Assembly: GCA_945907105.1 (NCBI GenBank) | Contig: CAMDSB010000005.1 | Location: 1-52,576, forward strand | Direction of reading: 5' to 3' | From: Rickettsia typhi | GTDB lineage: Bacteria; Pseudomonadota; Alphaproteobacteria; Rickettsiales; Rickettsiaceae | DNA length: 52,576 bases | Part shown: in pieces, positions 34,974 to 44,246 of the stretch | How positions within the stretch are numbered: the first letter of the stretch is position 1 | How the letters are laid out: each line of letters starts with the position of its first letter | Made by a program: the position numbers and the translations under genes | The notes under the pieces: model-generated | What the model was told of the DNA's origin: nothing | The model's database searches: none | What the model saw: only the letters and a program-made list of their open reading frames with translations

Positions 34974-35450
34974 TTACAGTTGTTTTTGATGAACTAGACA
35001 TGTATAAGCAGCTGCTAAAGCATCAGCTTCATCCAATGTAATATGTTCCACAGCTCCGGACATTATTATTTTTATCATATGCTTAACTTGTTCTTTCTCC
35101 GCATGTCCAACGCCCACTATTGTTTTCTTAATTTTATTAGGAAGGAATTCATAATATGGTAACCCAGTTTTGCCGAATACTGACATTAATGCGCCCCTAA
35201 CGTAGCCAAGCTTTAACGAGGATGCTGCATTAACATTTACAAATGTTTCTTCCATGGCTATTGCTTCAGGTTTATAAAGTTCAATTATTTGTTCAATTGA
35301 GCACACTATGTGAGCAAGCCTGCTATGAATAAGCGTCTTACCATCAGTCTTTACAACCCCGCTAGATACATAATGTATCTTAGGTGGTTCAGCGCGAATA
35401 ATTCCCCAGCCAAGGCAAGTTAGTGCTGGATCGATACCAAGAATTCTCAC
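34974..35450 (-). CDS. ruvC: Holliday junction resolvase RuvC
   Basis: RuvC cuts Holliday junctions together with RuvAB. The 158 residues show the four acidic active-site positions: MRILGIDPAL (Asp7), AMEETFV (Glu), and LDEADALAAAYT with the two C-terminal aspartates. ruvAB are not adjacent; instead ruvC begins 4 bases after the RND pump gene, so it is apparently the third gene of that transcript. Confidence 0.95.
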   Translation of the reverse strand: MRILGIDPALTCLGWGIIRAEPPKIHYVSSGVVKTDGKTLIHSRLAHIVCSIEQIIELYKPEAIAMEETFVNVNAASSLKLGYVRGALMSVFGKTGLPYYEFLPNKIKKTIVGVGHAEKEQVKHMIKIIMSGAVEHITLDEADALAAAYTCLVHQKQL

Positions 35451-35454
35451 TTAA

Positions 35455-38400
35455 TCAGGCCTCATCAAAATTTATTTGAGGAGGGTCTTTCTTAAAGGTC
35501 TGATACAAAACAGGGATTACAAAAATGGTGAACAAAGTTCCAAGAAGCATCCCGCCAATAATCACTAAGCCTATAGAATTACGAGAGGCAGCTCCAGCAC
35601 CGTGGGCTAAAACCAGAGGTATAGCGCCGCATATAGTAGCAATACTTGTCATAAGAATTGGACGCAAGCGAAGTTTTGCGGATTCAATTACTGCTTGGGC
35701 AATTGTTCTGCCTTCATGGCGAAGTTGATTGGTGAATTCAACTAGCATAATAGAGTTTTTGGTAACTAGGCCAATAAGTGTAACTAAACCAATATTGCTG
35801 TACATATTTATACTATCATTAAAAATAAGAAGGGCAAGAACTCCTCCAGTAATAGAAAATGGGACTGCCATTAGAATTAATAAAGAGTCGCCAAAGCTTT
35901 CAAATTGAGCTGATAGTACTAGGAATATGAACAACAATGCAAACAAGAAAGTAAAGAGCGTATCACCGCTAGATTCTTCCATTTGTTTAATTTGCCCCAG
36001 ATACTCTAGCTTTGATTTATTGGTATCAATAACGTCTTTTGCTATTTCTTCGATCACTTTGACAGCATCATTAAGATTCTTACCAGGGGCAATATCAGCG
36101 CTCATTTTTATAGATCTTGAATTATTATAATGGCTATATTCTTTTACGCTAATTGTCTCTTTAACATCAGCAACAGATTCAAGTGGCAATATATTGTTTT
36201 CGTTATTTTTTACAAATATCTTTTTTATATCTGTTGGATCACTTCTATCTTTTATGTCATAGCCAAGTAGAACATCGTAAATATCAGTACCCATCCTGAA
36301 GTCGCCGACTTGCCTGCCAGCTATCAAATATTGTATAGTTTTGCCTATTGTTTCAATATTAACGCCATATCTATAAGCTTTTTCCCTGTTGACTATGATA
36401 TCTAAGGTAGGGGTTGAAGCTTTAAAATCTCTTTCTGAACCTACAAAAATTGGGTTCTTATTCATCCTATCCAGAAATAATTGTGAAATAATATCAAGGT
36501 CGGAGTATTCAAGAGATGATTGAATAGTAAATTCAATCGCTTTATCGCCTCCTCCTCCTCCCATTGACGGCGGGCTAACAGCAAATATCGACATGCCAGG
36601 AATTTTTGAAAATTTTTGATTCAATTCTTGCTGCACCTGGGCTTGAGACTTGTTTCTCTCTTTCCAGTCTTTTAAAGGTACAAAGGCCATGGCACTATCA
36701 CCTCCACCCCATCCAATAACATCAAAATACCCAAGAATTTCTGGCGTACTGCTAAGTACCTCTTCAGCTGCCAACACTGCGTTAAGTGAAGATGATACGC
36801 TAGATCCTTCGGGTCCGGTGAAAAAGACTTGTAAAAATCCTTGATCTTCATCAGGCACAAAAGTTTTGCTGACGTTAATAAAGCTAAAGACCAACACTCC
36901 TACCGAAACCAGACAAATAGAATAAAATTTCTTTTTATTATCAAGGGCTAATTCAAGATAATGGATGTATTTTAGTTGCACTTTTGACAAATAATAGTCA
37001 AATTTTTGTAAAAATTGAGGCTTATTACTATTAGTTTTAATCATACGACTCGACATCATAGGCGTGAGTGTTAAGGCTACAAATCCTGAAAACAGCACAC
37101 AAAAAGCAAGCGTCCATGCAAATTCGATAAATAATTTCCCTAAAAAACCATCGATGAAACCAATCGGTAAAAATACCGATGCCAAAGTGATTGTCATGGC
37201 AACTACCGCAAAACCAATTTCTTTTGAAGCATCAAATGCAGCTTGGATCGGTTTTTTCCCTAGTTCATGATTATGTCTGAATATGTTTTCAAGCATAACG
37301 ATGGCATCATCAACTACCAAGCCAATTGCAAGTATCATTGCAAGGAGGGTAAAGGTGTTTATTGTAAAACCAAGCATATACATTGCAGAAAATGTACCAA
37401 TTAATGAAATTGGTATAGTAACCAAGGGAATTAGTGTTATTCTTAGCGACCCTAAGAATAAATATATAACAGCAGCAACAAGAGCTATTGCTTCAAAAAT
37501 TGTATGATAAACGGAGCTTATTGAAGCTTTAACAGGTATTGCAGCATCGTATGCAACTTCAATTTTTATACCAGCCGGAAGATTTTTCCGGATTTTTGGT
37601 AATTCAGCTCTTACTGAATCAGATAGCTCGATAATATTAGCCGTTGATTGTTTTATTAACCCAACAGCTAAAGATTGTTTGCCGTTGTATCGCAATATTA
37701 CGTCATTTTCGACTGGCTCAAGGCTGACATTTGCAATGTCCTTGAGTTTTATTATAGTTCCATCAGGGTATTTTTTAACAATAATATTCTTAAACTCTTG
37801 TGGAGAATTAAGTGTTGCATTAAGTTTTAAAGAAAAATTTCGTGCATCATTTTTAATTGATCCGGCTGGATAATCTTTGTTCTGCTCACGGATAGCTATC
37901 TCCAAGTCTAAAGGCGAGAGTTTATGTTGAAACATCTTAGTATTAATCGGCTCGATGCGCATACTGTAGTATTTGGCGCCGAAGATTCTTGAATTACCGA
38001 CTGTTGGAAGCTTTTCTAAAACAGACTTTATTTCATTATCAGAAATTCGTGTTAATTCTAACTCGTCATGGCGGGAACTATTTATGCTGATCCACAGGCT
38101 AGGCCAAGCGTCTGAGTCCATCTTTGCAACTGAAGGCATCTTCATGTCATCAGGAAAAATTTGGCTAAGGTCGGAAATCGTCGAGCGAACATCATTTAGG
38201 GCTATTTCAATATCGGCTTCAAGGCTGAATGCAAGCATAATATTGCTTTCGCCAACAGCACTTGTAGAGGATATTGATTCAAGATTTTTTACGGTTTTAA
38301 GCGCTTTTTCTATACGTTGTGTAATTTGGCTTTCCATGTACAAAGCATCCGCACCTGAATATTCGGTACGGACAGTAATTAGTGGTGGGTTAATGTTAGG

Positions 38401-38511
38401 AGTTCCTCTTACTTGTAATTTAGTAAAAAAGATTGCCCCTAATGATAAAATTATCAAGCTCAGAACTATAGTAAAAACCGGCCTTCTGATACAAATTTCA
38501 GGTAACTGCAT
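35455..38511 (-). CDS. RND efflux pump, HAE1 (AcrB-like) family
   Basis: This inner-membrane trimeric drug/proton antiporter has 1018 residues, normal length, with the classic duplicated layout: TM1, first periplasmic loop, TM2-7, second loop, TM8-12. The proton-relay pair Asp401-Asp402 is in GLVVDDAIVMLENIFRH. The start PEICIRRPVFTIVLSLIIL and the C-terminal TIFVIPVLY are typical. It is cotranscribed with the membrane fusion protein 3 bases upstream. No TolC homolog is nearby. Substrate range cannot be inferred. Confidence 0.94.
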   Translation of the reverse strand: MQLPEICIRRPVFTIVLSLIILSLGAIFFTKLQVRGTPNINPPLITVRTEYSGADALYMESQITQRIEKALKTVKNLESISSTSAVGESNIMLAFSLEADIEIALNDVRSTISDLSQIFPDDMKMPSVAKMDSDAWPSLWISINSSRHDELELTRISDNEIKSVLEKLPTVGNSRIFGAKYYSMRIEPINTKMFQHKLSPLDLEIAIREQNKDYPAGSIKNDARNFSLKLNATLNSPQEFKNIIVKKYPDGTIIKLKDIANVSLEPVENDVILRYNGKQSLAVGLIKQSTANIIELSDSVRAELPKIRKNLPAGIKIEVAYDAAIPVKASISSVYHTIFEAIALVAAVIYLFLGSLRITLIPLVTIPISLIGTFSAMYMLGFTINTFTLLAMILAIGLVVDDAIVMLENIFRHNHELGKKPIQAAFDASKEIGFAVVAMTITLASVFLPIGFIDGFLGKLFIEFAWTLAFCVLFSGFVALTLTPMMSSRMIKTNSNKPQFLQKFDYYLSKVQLKYIHYLELALDNKKKFYSICLVSVGVLVFSFINVSKTFVPDEDQGFLQVFFTGPEGSSVSSSLNAVLAAEEVLSSTPEILGYFDVIGWGGGDSAMAFVPLKDWKERNKSQAQVQQELNQKFSKIPGMSIFAVSPPSMGGGGGDKAIEFTIQSSLEYSDLDIISQLFLDRMNKNPIFVGSERDFKASTPTLDIIVNREKAYRYGVNIETIGKTIQYLIAGRQVGDFRMGTDIYDVLLGYDIKDRSDPTDIKKIFVKNNENNILPLESVADVKETISVKEYSHYNNSRSIKMSADIAPGKNLNDAVKVIEEIAKDVIDTNKSKLEYLGQIKQMEESSGDTLFTFLFALLFIFLVLSAQFESFGDSLLILMAVPFSITGGVLALLIFNDSINMYSNIGLVTLIGLVTKNSIMLVEFTNQLRHEGRTIAQAVIESAKLRLRPILMTSIATICGAIPLVLAHGAGAASRNSIGLVIIGGMLLGTLFTIFVIPVLYQTFKKDPPQINFDEA

Positions 38512-38514
38512 GGG

Positions 38515-39582
38515 CTAATTACCTTGTTTTTTAGTTTTTTCTTCAATGATGCGTACCAAAGCGTCGTCATATATTTTAGTTAACCCTTCAAGAACAATAG
38601 GGTCAGCGACTTGAAGTTCCTCAGAAGATATTTCAATCAAGTCATCAGATCTAGTTTTTGTTGTTACATAAATTTGTTTAACTTTATTATTTTGCGCTAC
38701 TTTATAAACAAAATTACCTTTGTTATTTTTAAGTACAACTTTTTCAGGAAGTGCAAGACCTTTATGACGATTAAAAATAATCTCCGTTTCGACGTAACTG
38801 CCATGTAATATTTTAGTATCCGGGGGAAAAGATAGTTTTGATGTAATGGTTCCATTGTCATTTAAATAACTTGATATAGCCGTAATTTTGCCAAGTACTT
38901 TATTACCAGCAATATCTTGCACTGAAACCTCTGAGTTATTATCGATCTTTCCATTAAGCGACTCTGGAAGTTCAACAAATATAATTTTTTCACCTGAGGC
39001 AATTATAGTGAAGAGATAGTCTCCGATTTTTGTATCATTACCTACTTGTGTGGGTACTACTCCAATAGAACCGTCAAATGGAGCTTTGATTATCATGTTC
39101 TGATATTTATCGTTTTGAGTTGCCAAATCGAATTTGGCGGTTTCCAAAGCGACTTTTGATTTATCCAAACCTTCTTTGCTTATAATCTTTTTTTTCCATA
39201 AAGAAAAATCTCGCTCATATGTACTTTGAGCAGATGCAAAAGATGCTTCAGCTTTGGTTTTTATGGCGTGGGCAATTTCTGAATCGATAGTAAGTAATAC
39301 GTCACCTTGCTTTACTTCTTGGCCTTGCGTGATAGCTATTGAGTCAATAGTCCCAGCGGTTTTAGCATAATAGGTTTTGCTATTTTCTGCTCTAGATTGA
39401 CCAATAGCCGTAAATTTTTCGTAAAAATCGTGGTACTCAATTTTTGTTATTTGAATATCCACAGTATCTTGAAAAGCGGCTGCGTAAGCCATCGTTGGCA
39501 AATAAATTAATGGTAAAAGCATTATGAAAATAAACTTCTTTCGAAATTCTACTTTCAAAATGTATAATAAAATTCTTAACAT
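38515..39582 (-). CDS. RND efflux membrane fusion protein (HlyD/AcrA type)
   Basis: The periplasmic adaptor joins the RND pump to an outer-membrane channel. The 355 residues contain a lipoyl half (YYAKTAGTIDSIAITQGQEVKQGDVLLTID without the second half quoted), an alpha-helical hairpin near 110-160, APFDGSIGVVPTQVGN and a beta-barrel region. The annotated ATG gives a 20-residue basic lead before the signal peptide (about 18-35, FIMLLPLIYLPTMAYA); internal ATG codons at that point are alternatives. First gene of the operon with the pump and ruvC. Confidence 0.9.
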   Translation of the reverse strand: MLRILLYILKVEFRKKFIFIMLLPLIYLPTMAYAAAFQDTVDIQITKIEYHDFYEKFTAIGQSRAENSKTYYAKTAGTIDSIAITQGQEVKQGDVLLTIDSEIAHAIKTKAEASFASAQSTYERDFSLWKKKIISKEGLDKSKVALETAKFDLATQNDKYQNMIIKAPFDGSIGVVPTQVGNDTKIGDYLFTIIASGEKIIFVELPESLNGKIDNNSEVSVQDIAGNKVLGKITAISSYLNDNGTITSKLSFPPDTKILHGSYVETEIIFNRHKGLALPEKVVLKNNKGNFVYKVAQNNKVKQIYVTTKTRSDDLIEISSEELQVADPIVLEGLTKIYDDALVRIIEEKTKKQGN

Positions 39583-39671
39583 AAAGCCAGTTTGGGATAT
39601 TAAAAAATTTAAGAATACTTATTGTATAGTGGAGGGTTACCAAAAACCAGTAAAATTAAAAATCTGTAAGC

Positions 39672-39705
39672 AAAAAAATAGGCGGCTTTTTGTAAAGCCG
39701 CCTAT
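39672..39705 (-). terminator. Terminator after virB2
   Basis: On the minus strand ATAGGCGGCTTTA and the complementary TAAAGCCGCCTAT-type arm form a stem of about 12 pairs around a short loop, followed by seven T. It lies 45 bases after the virB2 stop. Confidence 0.85.
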
Positions 39706-39750
39706 AAGTTTGATTAAGCAAAATTTTACTTAATCTAAAAAGCAAAGGTT

Positions 39751-40122
39751 TTATGCTCCTACATCGCAGGTTGCATTGGCAGCATCCCCGCTTAAGAAAG
39801 CAACTAATCTAGGTGCAGCAAATATGATGCCGACACCAGCAGCCGTAGCAGCCGCAATACCCCAGTTAAGTTTACCAAGGAATAAACCAACACCGACTGA
39901 GAATATAGCAATTGTAGCAATACCTCTTGCGATCCCACCAGAAAGATTAGCAACCAATCTACAAAGTGTTTGTCCAACCACGTCGTTATCCGCGGCCGCC
40001 GGTGCAGCGGCTGCAAATGCCGCATCAGCAGAAGTAATGATTATGCAGATAGCAGAGAATAATAACACCAGGCGCCATGCCAGCTCAGCATTAAGTTCAA
40101 TTTGAAATTTTGTGAAATTCAT
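39751..40122 (-). CDS. virB2: VirB2-type type IV secretion pilin
   Basis: VirB2/TrbC proteins are the major pilin of type IV secretion systems. The 123-residue product has a long signal peptide ending near 37 (SADAAFA), then two hydrophobic helices (about 60-80 and 90-113) joined by a short LGKLNW loop, the standard pilin layout. Two cysteines flank the mature protein (about 53 and 119), as in rickettsial RvhB2. The ATG at 40122 is preceded by GAGGG at good distance; the longer frame to 40137 would need a TTG start. The rest of the rvh system is not in the window, which is normal because rickettsial rvh genes are scattered. It has its own terminator. Confidence 0.85.
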   Translation of the reverse strand: MNFTKFQIELNAELAWRLVLLFSAICIIITSADAAFAAAAPAAADNDVVGQTLCRLVANLSGGIARGIATIAIFSVGVGLFLGKLNWGIAAATAAGVGIIFAAPRLVAFLSGDAANATCDVGA

Positions 40123-40271
40123 CGGAAGTACCCTCAAATAATTATTAAATAAGAATTAAACACAAGACTGAGTTTATCTATTTACTTCCCCTATGGTCAA
40201 GCATTTTACACAAAAATTAAAATATGATTTGCTGAATAATGATCGATTGTGTGTTTTTTATGTTTTTAGTA

Positions 40272-41552
40272 TTACAATTTGAGGAAATCAGAGACAAGAA
40301 ACAGCGATCCGGTAATGATGATTGTTACATATTTATTCTTTGCTACAATATTATCTATAGCTTGTTGGAGAGAATCTGCATAGGTAAAATCAATTCCACT
40401 TTTGCTTGCGGTTTTTGCTAATATACTTGCACTATAGCTTGAGGGTTCAGATTCAACTCCTACTGCAATTCCATTTTGTACAATATTTTTGAAATAAGCA
40501 CAAAATGTTGTAGCATTTCTTTTTCTTGTCATACCTAATATCAGATACACGGGTCCTTGCAAATTTTCTGCAGCCCAAGAAGCTAAGCTTAGTGCGCCAG
40601 AGTCATTGTGTGCTCCATCTAGGTATATCTTAGTATCTTTACAACCAGTGAGTTCGTTTGTTTTTTTGTCTGATACTTGCTCTATTCTACCGGGCCAAAT
40701 TGTTTGGGTTATTCCGTTGGTGATCTGAGGAGCAGTAATTTGAAATTCTTTATTCACCAGCATCACTGTAGCTATAGCCGTTGCTGCATTCTGTATTTGA
40801 TGATCACCTAGTAAATTTGGGGGTGGAAGATCAAGACTATACTTTTGGGACAAATATTTAAAACCCGCATCTGTTTTTTCCGCACAATAATCATATTCGT
40901 AGCAAAACGAAGGTGCATTCTTCTCGGAGCATGTGGCTAGAAGTGTTTCGTACACCTCCGGTGTTTGAGGTCCAATAATGCAAGGTACATTTGTTTTTAT
41001 AATCCCTGCTTTTTCACTAGCGATTTGTTTTATATCTCTACCTAGAAATTCGGTATGATCAATAGAAATAGGAGTAATTATTGTGGCGAGTGGCGAAGAA
41101 ATTACATTAGTGCAATCAAGCCTGCCGCCAAGGCCTGTTTCTAAAAGCAATATATCTGCTTTTATCTCGGCAAAAGCTAAAAACGCAGCTACTGTAGTAC
41201 CTTCAAAAAAGGTAGGTTGAATATTTTCTTTTTCTGCAGCCAACTTAGTCCGTTGCAGAAAAAATTTTAGCTGATCATCTGATATAGGTTCACCATTGAG
41301 ATTAATTCTCTCATTGAACTCGACGAGATGAGGAGAAGTGTATGTATGAACTGTATAACCAGCTTGCATAAAAATACTTTTCAGCATAGCGACTGTGGAG
41401 TCTTTTCCATTTGTTCCCGCGACATGAATAGTTGGTGGCAGTGAATTTTGAGGATTACCAAGAGATTCAAGCAAGCGAAAACTACTGCTTAAGTCCAATT
41501 TACCTGGTATTTTCCAGATAGGAACAGCAGGCCAATGAGGAATGTTAACCAT
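40272..41552 (-). CDS. folC: Bifunctional dihydrofolate/folylpolyglutamate synthase
   Basis: FolC adds glutamate to dihydropteroate and to folates. The 426 residues belong to the Mur-ligase-like superfamily: HVAGTNGKDSTVAML (P-loop; Lys-Asp instead of the usual Lys-Gly), TSPHLVEFNERI, LLLETGLGGRLDCTNV and YLDGAHNDSGAL. It implies folate handling. Divergent from thrS. Confidence 0.92.
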   Translation of the reverse strand: MVNIPHWPAVPIWKIPGKLDLSSSFRLLESLGNPQNSLPPTIHVAGTNGKDSTVAMLKSIFMQAGYTVHTYTSPHLVEFNERINLNGEPISDDQLKFFLQRTKLAAEKENIQPTFFEGTTVAAFLAFAEIKADILLLETGLGGRLDCTNVISSPLATIITPISIDHTEFLGRDIKQIASEKAGIIKTNVPCIIGPQTPEVYETLLATCSEKNAPSFCYEYDYCAEKTDAGFKYLSQKYSLDLPPPNLLGDHQIQNAATAIATVMLVNKEFQITAPQITNGITQTIWPGRIEQVSDKKTNELTGCKDTKIYLDGAHNDSGALSLASWAAENLQGPVYLILGMTRKRNATTFCAYFKNIVQNGIAVGVESEPSSYSASILAKTASKSGIDFTYADSLQQAIDNIVAKNKYVTIIITGSLFLVSDFLKL

Positions 41553-41635
41553 AATAGTTTAAAAGATGTTATTTATTGACAAAAGGATATAAAATCTACT
41601 AAATATATCAAGTTAAAACTCATAATTACAATAAC

Positions 41636-43546
41636 ATGATTAACATAACATTTCCCGATGGTTCTAAGAAGCAATTTCACAAGGGTATCACAGGAGGTGA
41701 AATCGCTTCTTCAATTTCAAAATCCCTCGAGAAACGGGCAATAGTTGTATCTATTGATGGAGAACTTAAAGATTTATCTCTGCAAATACATGAAGATTGT
41801 TCATTAAGGGTAATTACGGATAGCGATCCAGAAGCTCTAGAAATTATCAGGCACGATGCAGCTCATATTATTGCAGAAGCTGCCAAAGAACTTTTCCCAG
41901 ATATACAAGTAACAATTGGACCGGCGATTAAAGACGGGTTTTATTACGATTTTGCTAAAAGCGTTCCATTTACAACAGATGATCTTAAAAAAATTGAAGC
42001 CAAGATGCATGAGATTGTAAAACACAATGAAATTTTTAACCGGGAGGAATGTGATAGAGACGAAGCTATTAAGATGTTCAAAAAGATGGGTGAGCATTAT
42101 AAAGCAGAAATCATTGAATCCATACCAGAGGGACAAAAAATCACACTATATCGCCAGGGTAATTTCGTCGATTTGTGTCGTGGACCGCACAGCCCATCAA
42201 CTGGAAGAATTAAGCATTTTAAGCTAATGAAAGTTGCGGGAGCTTATTGGCGTGGTGATAGTAATAACGAAATGTTGCAGCGTATATATGGTACCGCTTG
42301 GGCAACAAAAGAGCAGCTGGATGAGCATTTATATAGGCTAGAAGAGGCTGAAAAAAGGGATCATAGAAAACTTGGGCGAGAGCTTAATTTATTTCATTTT
42401 CAAGAAGAAGCTCAAGGTATGGCGTTCTGGCATGAAAAGGGTTGGAATATATACCGTACAATTGAAAGCTATATAAGAAGAAAGTTGCAAAAAGCCAATT
42501 ATAGAGAGGTTAAAACTCCTATAATGGTTGATAGAAAGCTTTGGGAAGATTCGGGGCATTGGGAAAAATTCAGAGAAGACATGTTTACAGTGGAAACTGA
42601 AGATAGAACTTATGCGCTAAAGCCTATGAGTTGCCCATGCCATGTCCAGATCTTTAACCATGGAACAAAGAGTTATAGAGATTTGCCGATTCGAATGGCT
42701 GAATTCGGGTCTTGTCATCGTAATGAATCTTCTGGTGGGTTACACGGATTGCTCCGCGTGCGAAACTTTGTTCAAGACGATGGTCATATTTTTTGTAGCG
42801 AAGACCAAATAAATTCAGAAACAGTAGAGTTTTGCAGATCTTTACTTGAGATTTATAAGGATTTTGGCTTTTCAAAAATTAAAGTTAAATTTTCTGACAG
42901 ACCAGATGTTAGAGCTGGCGAAGATTCAGTTTGGGATAAAGCTGAATCTTCTTTAAAGGCAGCTGTTGAAGAAGCTGGTATTGAGTATGAAATGAATCCC
43001 GGTGAAGGGGCGTTCTATGGTCCAAAACTTGAATTTGTTCTAACCGACGCAGTTGGACGTGATTGGCAATGCGGTACTTTTCAAGTAGATTTTGTTTTAC
43101 CGGAAAGATTAGATGCCCAGTACGTTGCTCCAGGTGGAGAAAAAAAACGCCCAGTTATGCTACATAGAGCAATCATTGGTACATTCGAGAGATTTATTGG
43201 CATTTTAATAGAAGAATATGCTGGAAAATTTCCCCTTTGGCTCGCTCCTATCCAAATCGCTCTTGTTGGCATCACAAATGATCAAGATGATTACTTGAGT
43301 TCATTGAATACCAAACTTATTGGTGCTGGAATTAGATCTGAGCTTGACATATCAAGGGAAAAAGTGAATTATAAAATACGCAATTTCTCTAATCTAAAAG
43401 TACCGATTATTGCAGTTGTGGGTAAAAAAGAGCAAGAGACTGGAAGCGTTACACTAAGATATCTTGGCTCCGAGGAGCAAACGACGGTTAGTGTAGAGGA
43501 GCTTATAGCTCTAGTTTTAAACGATAATAAGAAGTATTTTTCTTAG
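41636..43546 (+). CDS. thrS: Threonyl-tRNA synthetase
   Basis: ThrRS charges tRNA-Thr. The 636-residue class II enzyme is complete: TGS domain (1-60), editing domain with [16 protein letters not shown], the class II motifs [13 protein letters not shown] and [11 protein letters not shown], the zinc ligands (Cys and His in that core), and the anticodon-binding domain from about 535 ([13 protein letters not shown]). The ATG at 41636 gives the standard [10 protein letters not shown] start. infC follows 36 bases after the stop, the order found in many bacteria. Confidence 0.97.
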   Translation: MINITFPDGSKKQFHKGITGGEIASSISKSLEKRAIVVSIDGELKDLSLQIHEDCSLRVITDSDPEALEIIRHDAAHIIAEAAKELFPDIQVTIGPAIKDGFYYDFAKSVPFTTDDLKKIEAKMHEIVKHNEIFNREECDRDEAIKMFKKMGEHYKAEIIESIPEGQKITLYRQGNFVDLCRGPHSPSTGRIKHFKLMKVAGAYWRGDSNNEMLQRIYGTAWATKEQLDEHLYRLEEAEKRDHRKLGRELNLFHFQEEAQGMAFWHEKGWNIYRTIESYIRRKLQKANYREVKTPIMVDRKLWEDSGHWEKFREDMFTVETEDRTYALKPMSCPCHVQIFNHGTKSYRDLPIRMAEFGSCHRNESSGGLHGLLRVRNFVQDDGHIFCSEDQINSETVEFCRSLLEIYKDFGFSKIKVKFSDRPDVRAGEDSVWDKAESSLKAAVEEAGIEYEMNPGEGAFYGPKLEFVLTDAVGRDWQCGTFQVDFVLPERLDAQYVAPGGEKKRPVMLHRAIIGTFERFIGILIEEYAGKFPLWLAPIQIALVGITNDQDDYLSSLNTKLIGAGIRSELDISREKVNYKIRNFSNLKVPIIAVVGKKEQETGSVTLRYLGSEEQTTVSVEELIALVLNDNKKYFS

Positions 43547-43570
43547 AGTGTAATTTATAAATAATGTTGT

Positions 43571-43585
43571 GGAGAAATTTTTATA
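43571..43585 (+). promoter_or_regulatory. infC ribosome-binding site with apparent AUA start codon
   Basis: GGAGA at 43571-43575 is followed after seven bases by ATA at 43583-43585, in frame with infC. No ATG, GTG or TTG lies between the upstream in-frame stop (43562-43564) and the internal GTG at 43634. ATT at 43592 is the next rare candidate but is badly spaced. Confidence 0.55.
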
Positions 43586-44116
43586 ACTGAGATTAAAAAA
43601 AGTAAATTTCCTAAAGCTAATAAGGAAATTAGAGTGGCAGAAGTTCGGTTGGTTGATGCTGAAGGTGAAATGATAGGCGTGGTGACGTTACAAAAAGCTA
43701 TGCAAATGGCATTTGACGCGGGGCTTGACCTTGTAGAAATTTCTCCAAATGCAGAACCTCCTGTTTGTAAGATACTTGATTTTAGCAGATTTAAATATGA
43801 TGCCAAGAAAAGGCAACAAGAGTCCAAAAAGAAGCAAAAAAAAATTTCTTTAAAAGAAATGAAATTCAAAGTGAATATTGGTCAAGGGGACCTAGATGTT
43901 AAATTGAGAAAAATTAGGCAGTTTCTTGAAGATGGAGATAAGGTTAAAATCTCTCTATGGTTTAAGGGGCGTGAAATTGTTCACAGAGATAAAGGCAAAG
44001 AGTTGTTTGATCGCATTATAGAAAATTTAGGCCCTATTGCTAAGATTGAATCTGAAGCAAAGATGGAAGGAAAGCAAATTGTCATGGTCTTGAGCTCTCA
44101 GTCTGTAGTGGAATAG
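43583..44116 (+). CDS. infC: Translation initiation factor IF-3
   Basis: IF-3 keeps ribosomal subunits apart and checks start codons. Conserved blocks: [16 protein letters not shown] at the N-terminus, [20 protein letters not shown], the linker [13 protein letters not shown], and [19 protein letters not shown]. Starting at GTG 43634 would delete the conserved PKANKEIR stretch, which is clearly coded upstream, so the real start must be earlier. The only candidate with a spaced Shine-Dalgarno is ATA at 43583 (177 residues). In E. coli infC starts at AUU and IF-3 represses its own rare-start mRNA; the same autoregulation is likely here. It follows thrS. Confidence 0.85.
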   Translation: MTEIKKSKFPKANKEIRVAEVRLVDAEGEMIGVVTLQKAMQMAFDAGLDLVEISPNAEPPVCKILDFSRFKYDAKKRQQESKKKQKKISLKEMKFKVNIGQGDLDVKLRKIRQFLEDGDKVKISLWFKGREIVHRDKGKELFDRIIENLGPIAKIESEAKMEGKQIVMVLSSQSVVE

Positions 44117-44246
44117 GTATTGCCTTTTTGGGCACTTACCAAATTTCCAATTAAATGAAGTGATTATAAAAAAGTGGTATCGTTGCCAAAGATCAGCGAG
44201 CTTATTTGATTGAAAAAATAGAATAATTCAACGTGATATACAGTGG

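Noticed and set aside
37973..38518. 181-codon plus-strand frame opposite the RND pump
   Set aside because: It lies entirely antisense to a well-supported pump gene, has no ribosome-binding site and no motif.
39776..40105. Plus-strand alanine-rich open frame of 109 codons
   Set aside because: It is the mirror of virB2; the minus-strand reading has signal peptide, pilin helices, ribosome-binding site and terminator.
44117..44246. Short coding-like stretch after infC
   Set aside because: Only about 17 codons remain open, too short to call; the gap holds nothing I can support.
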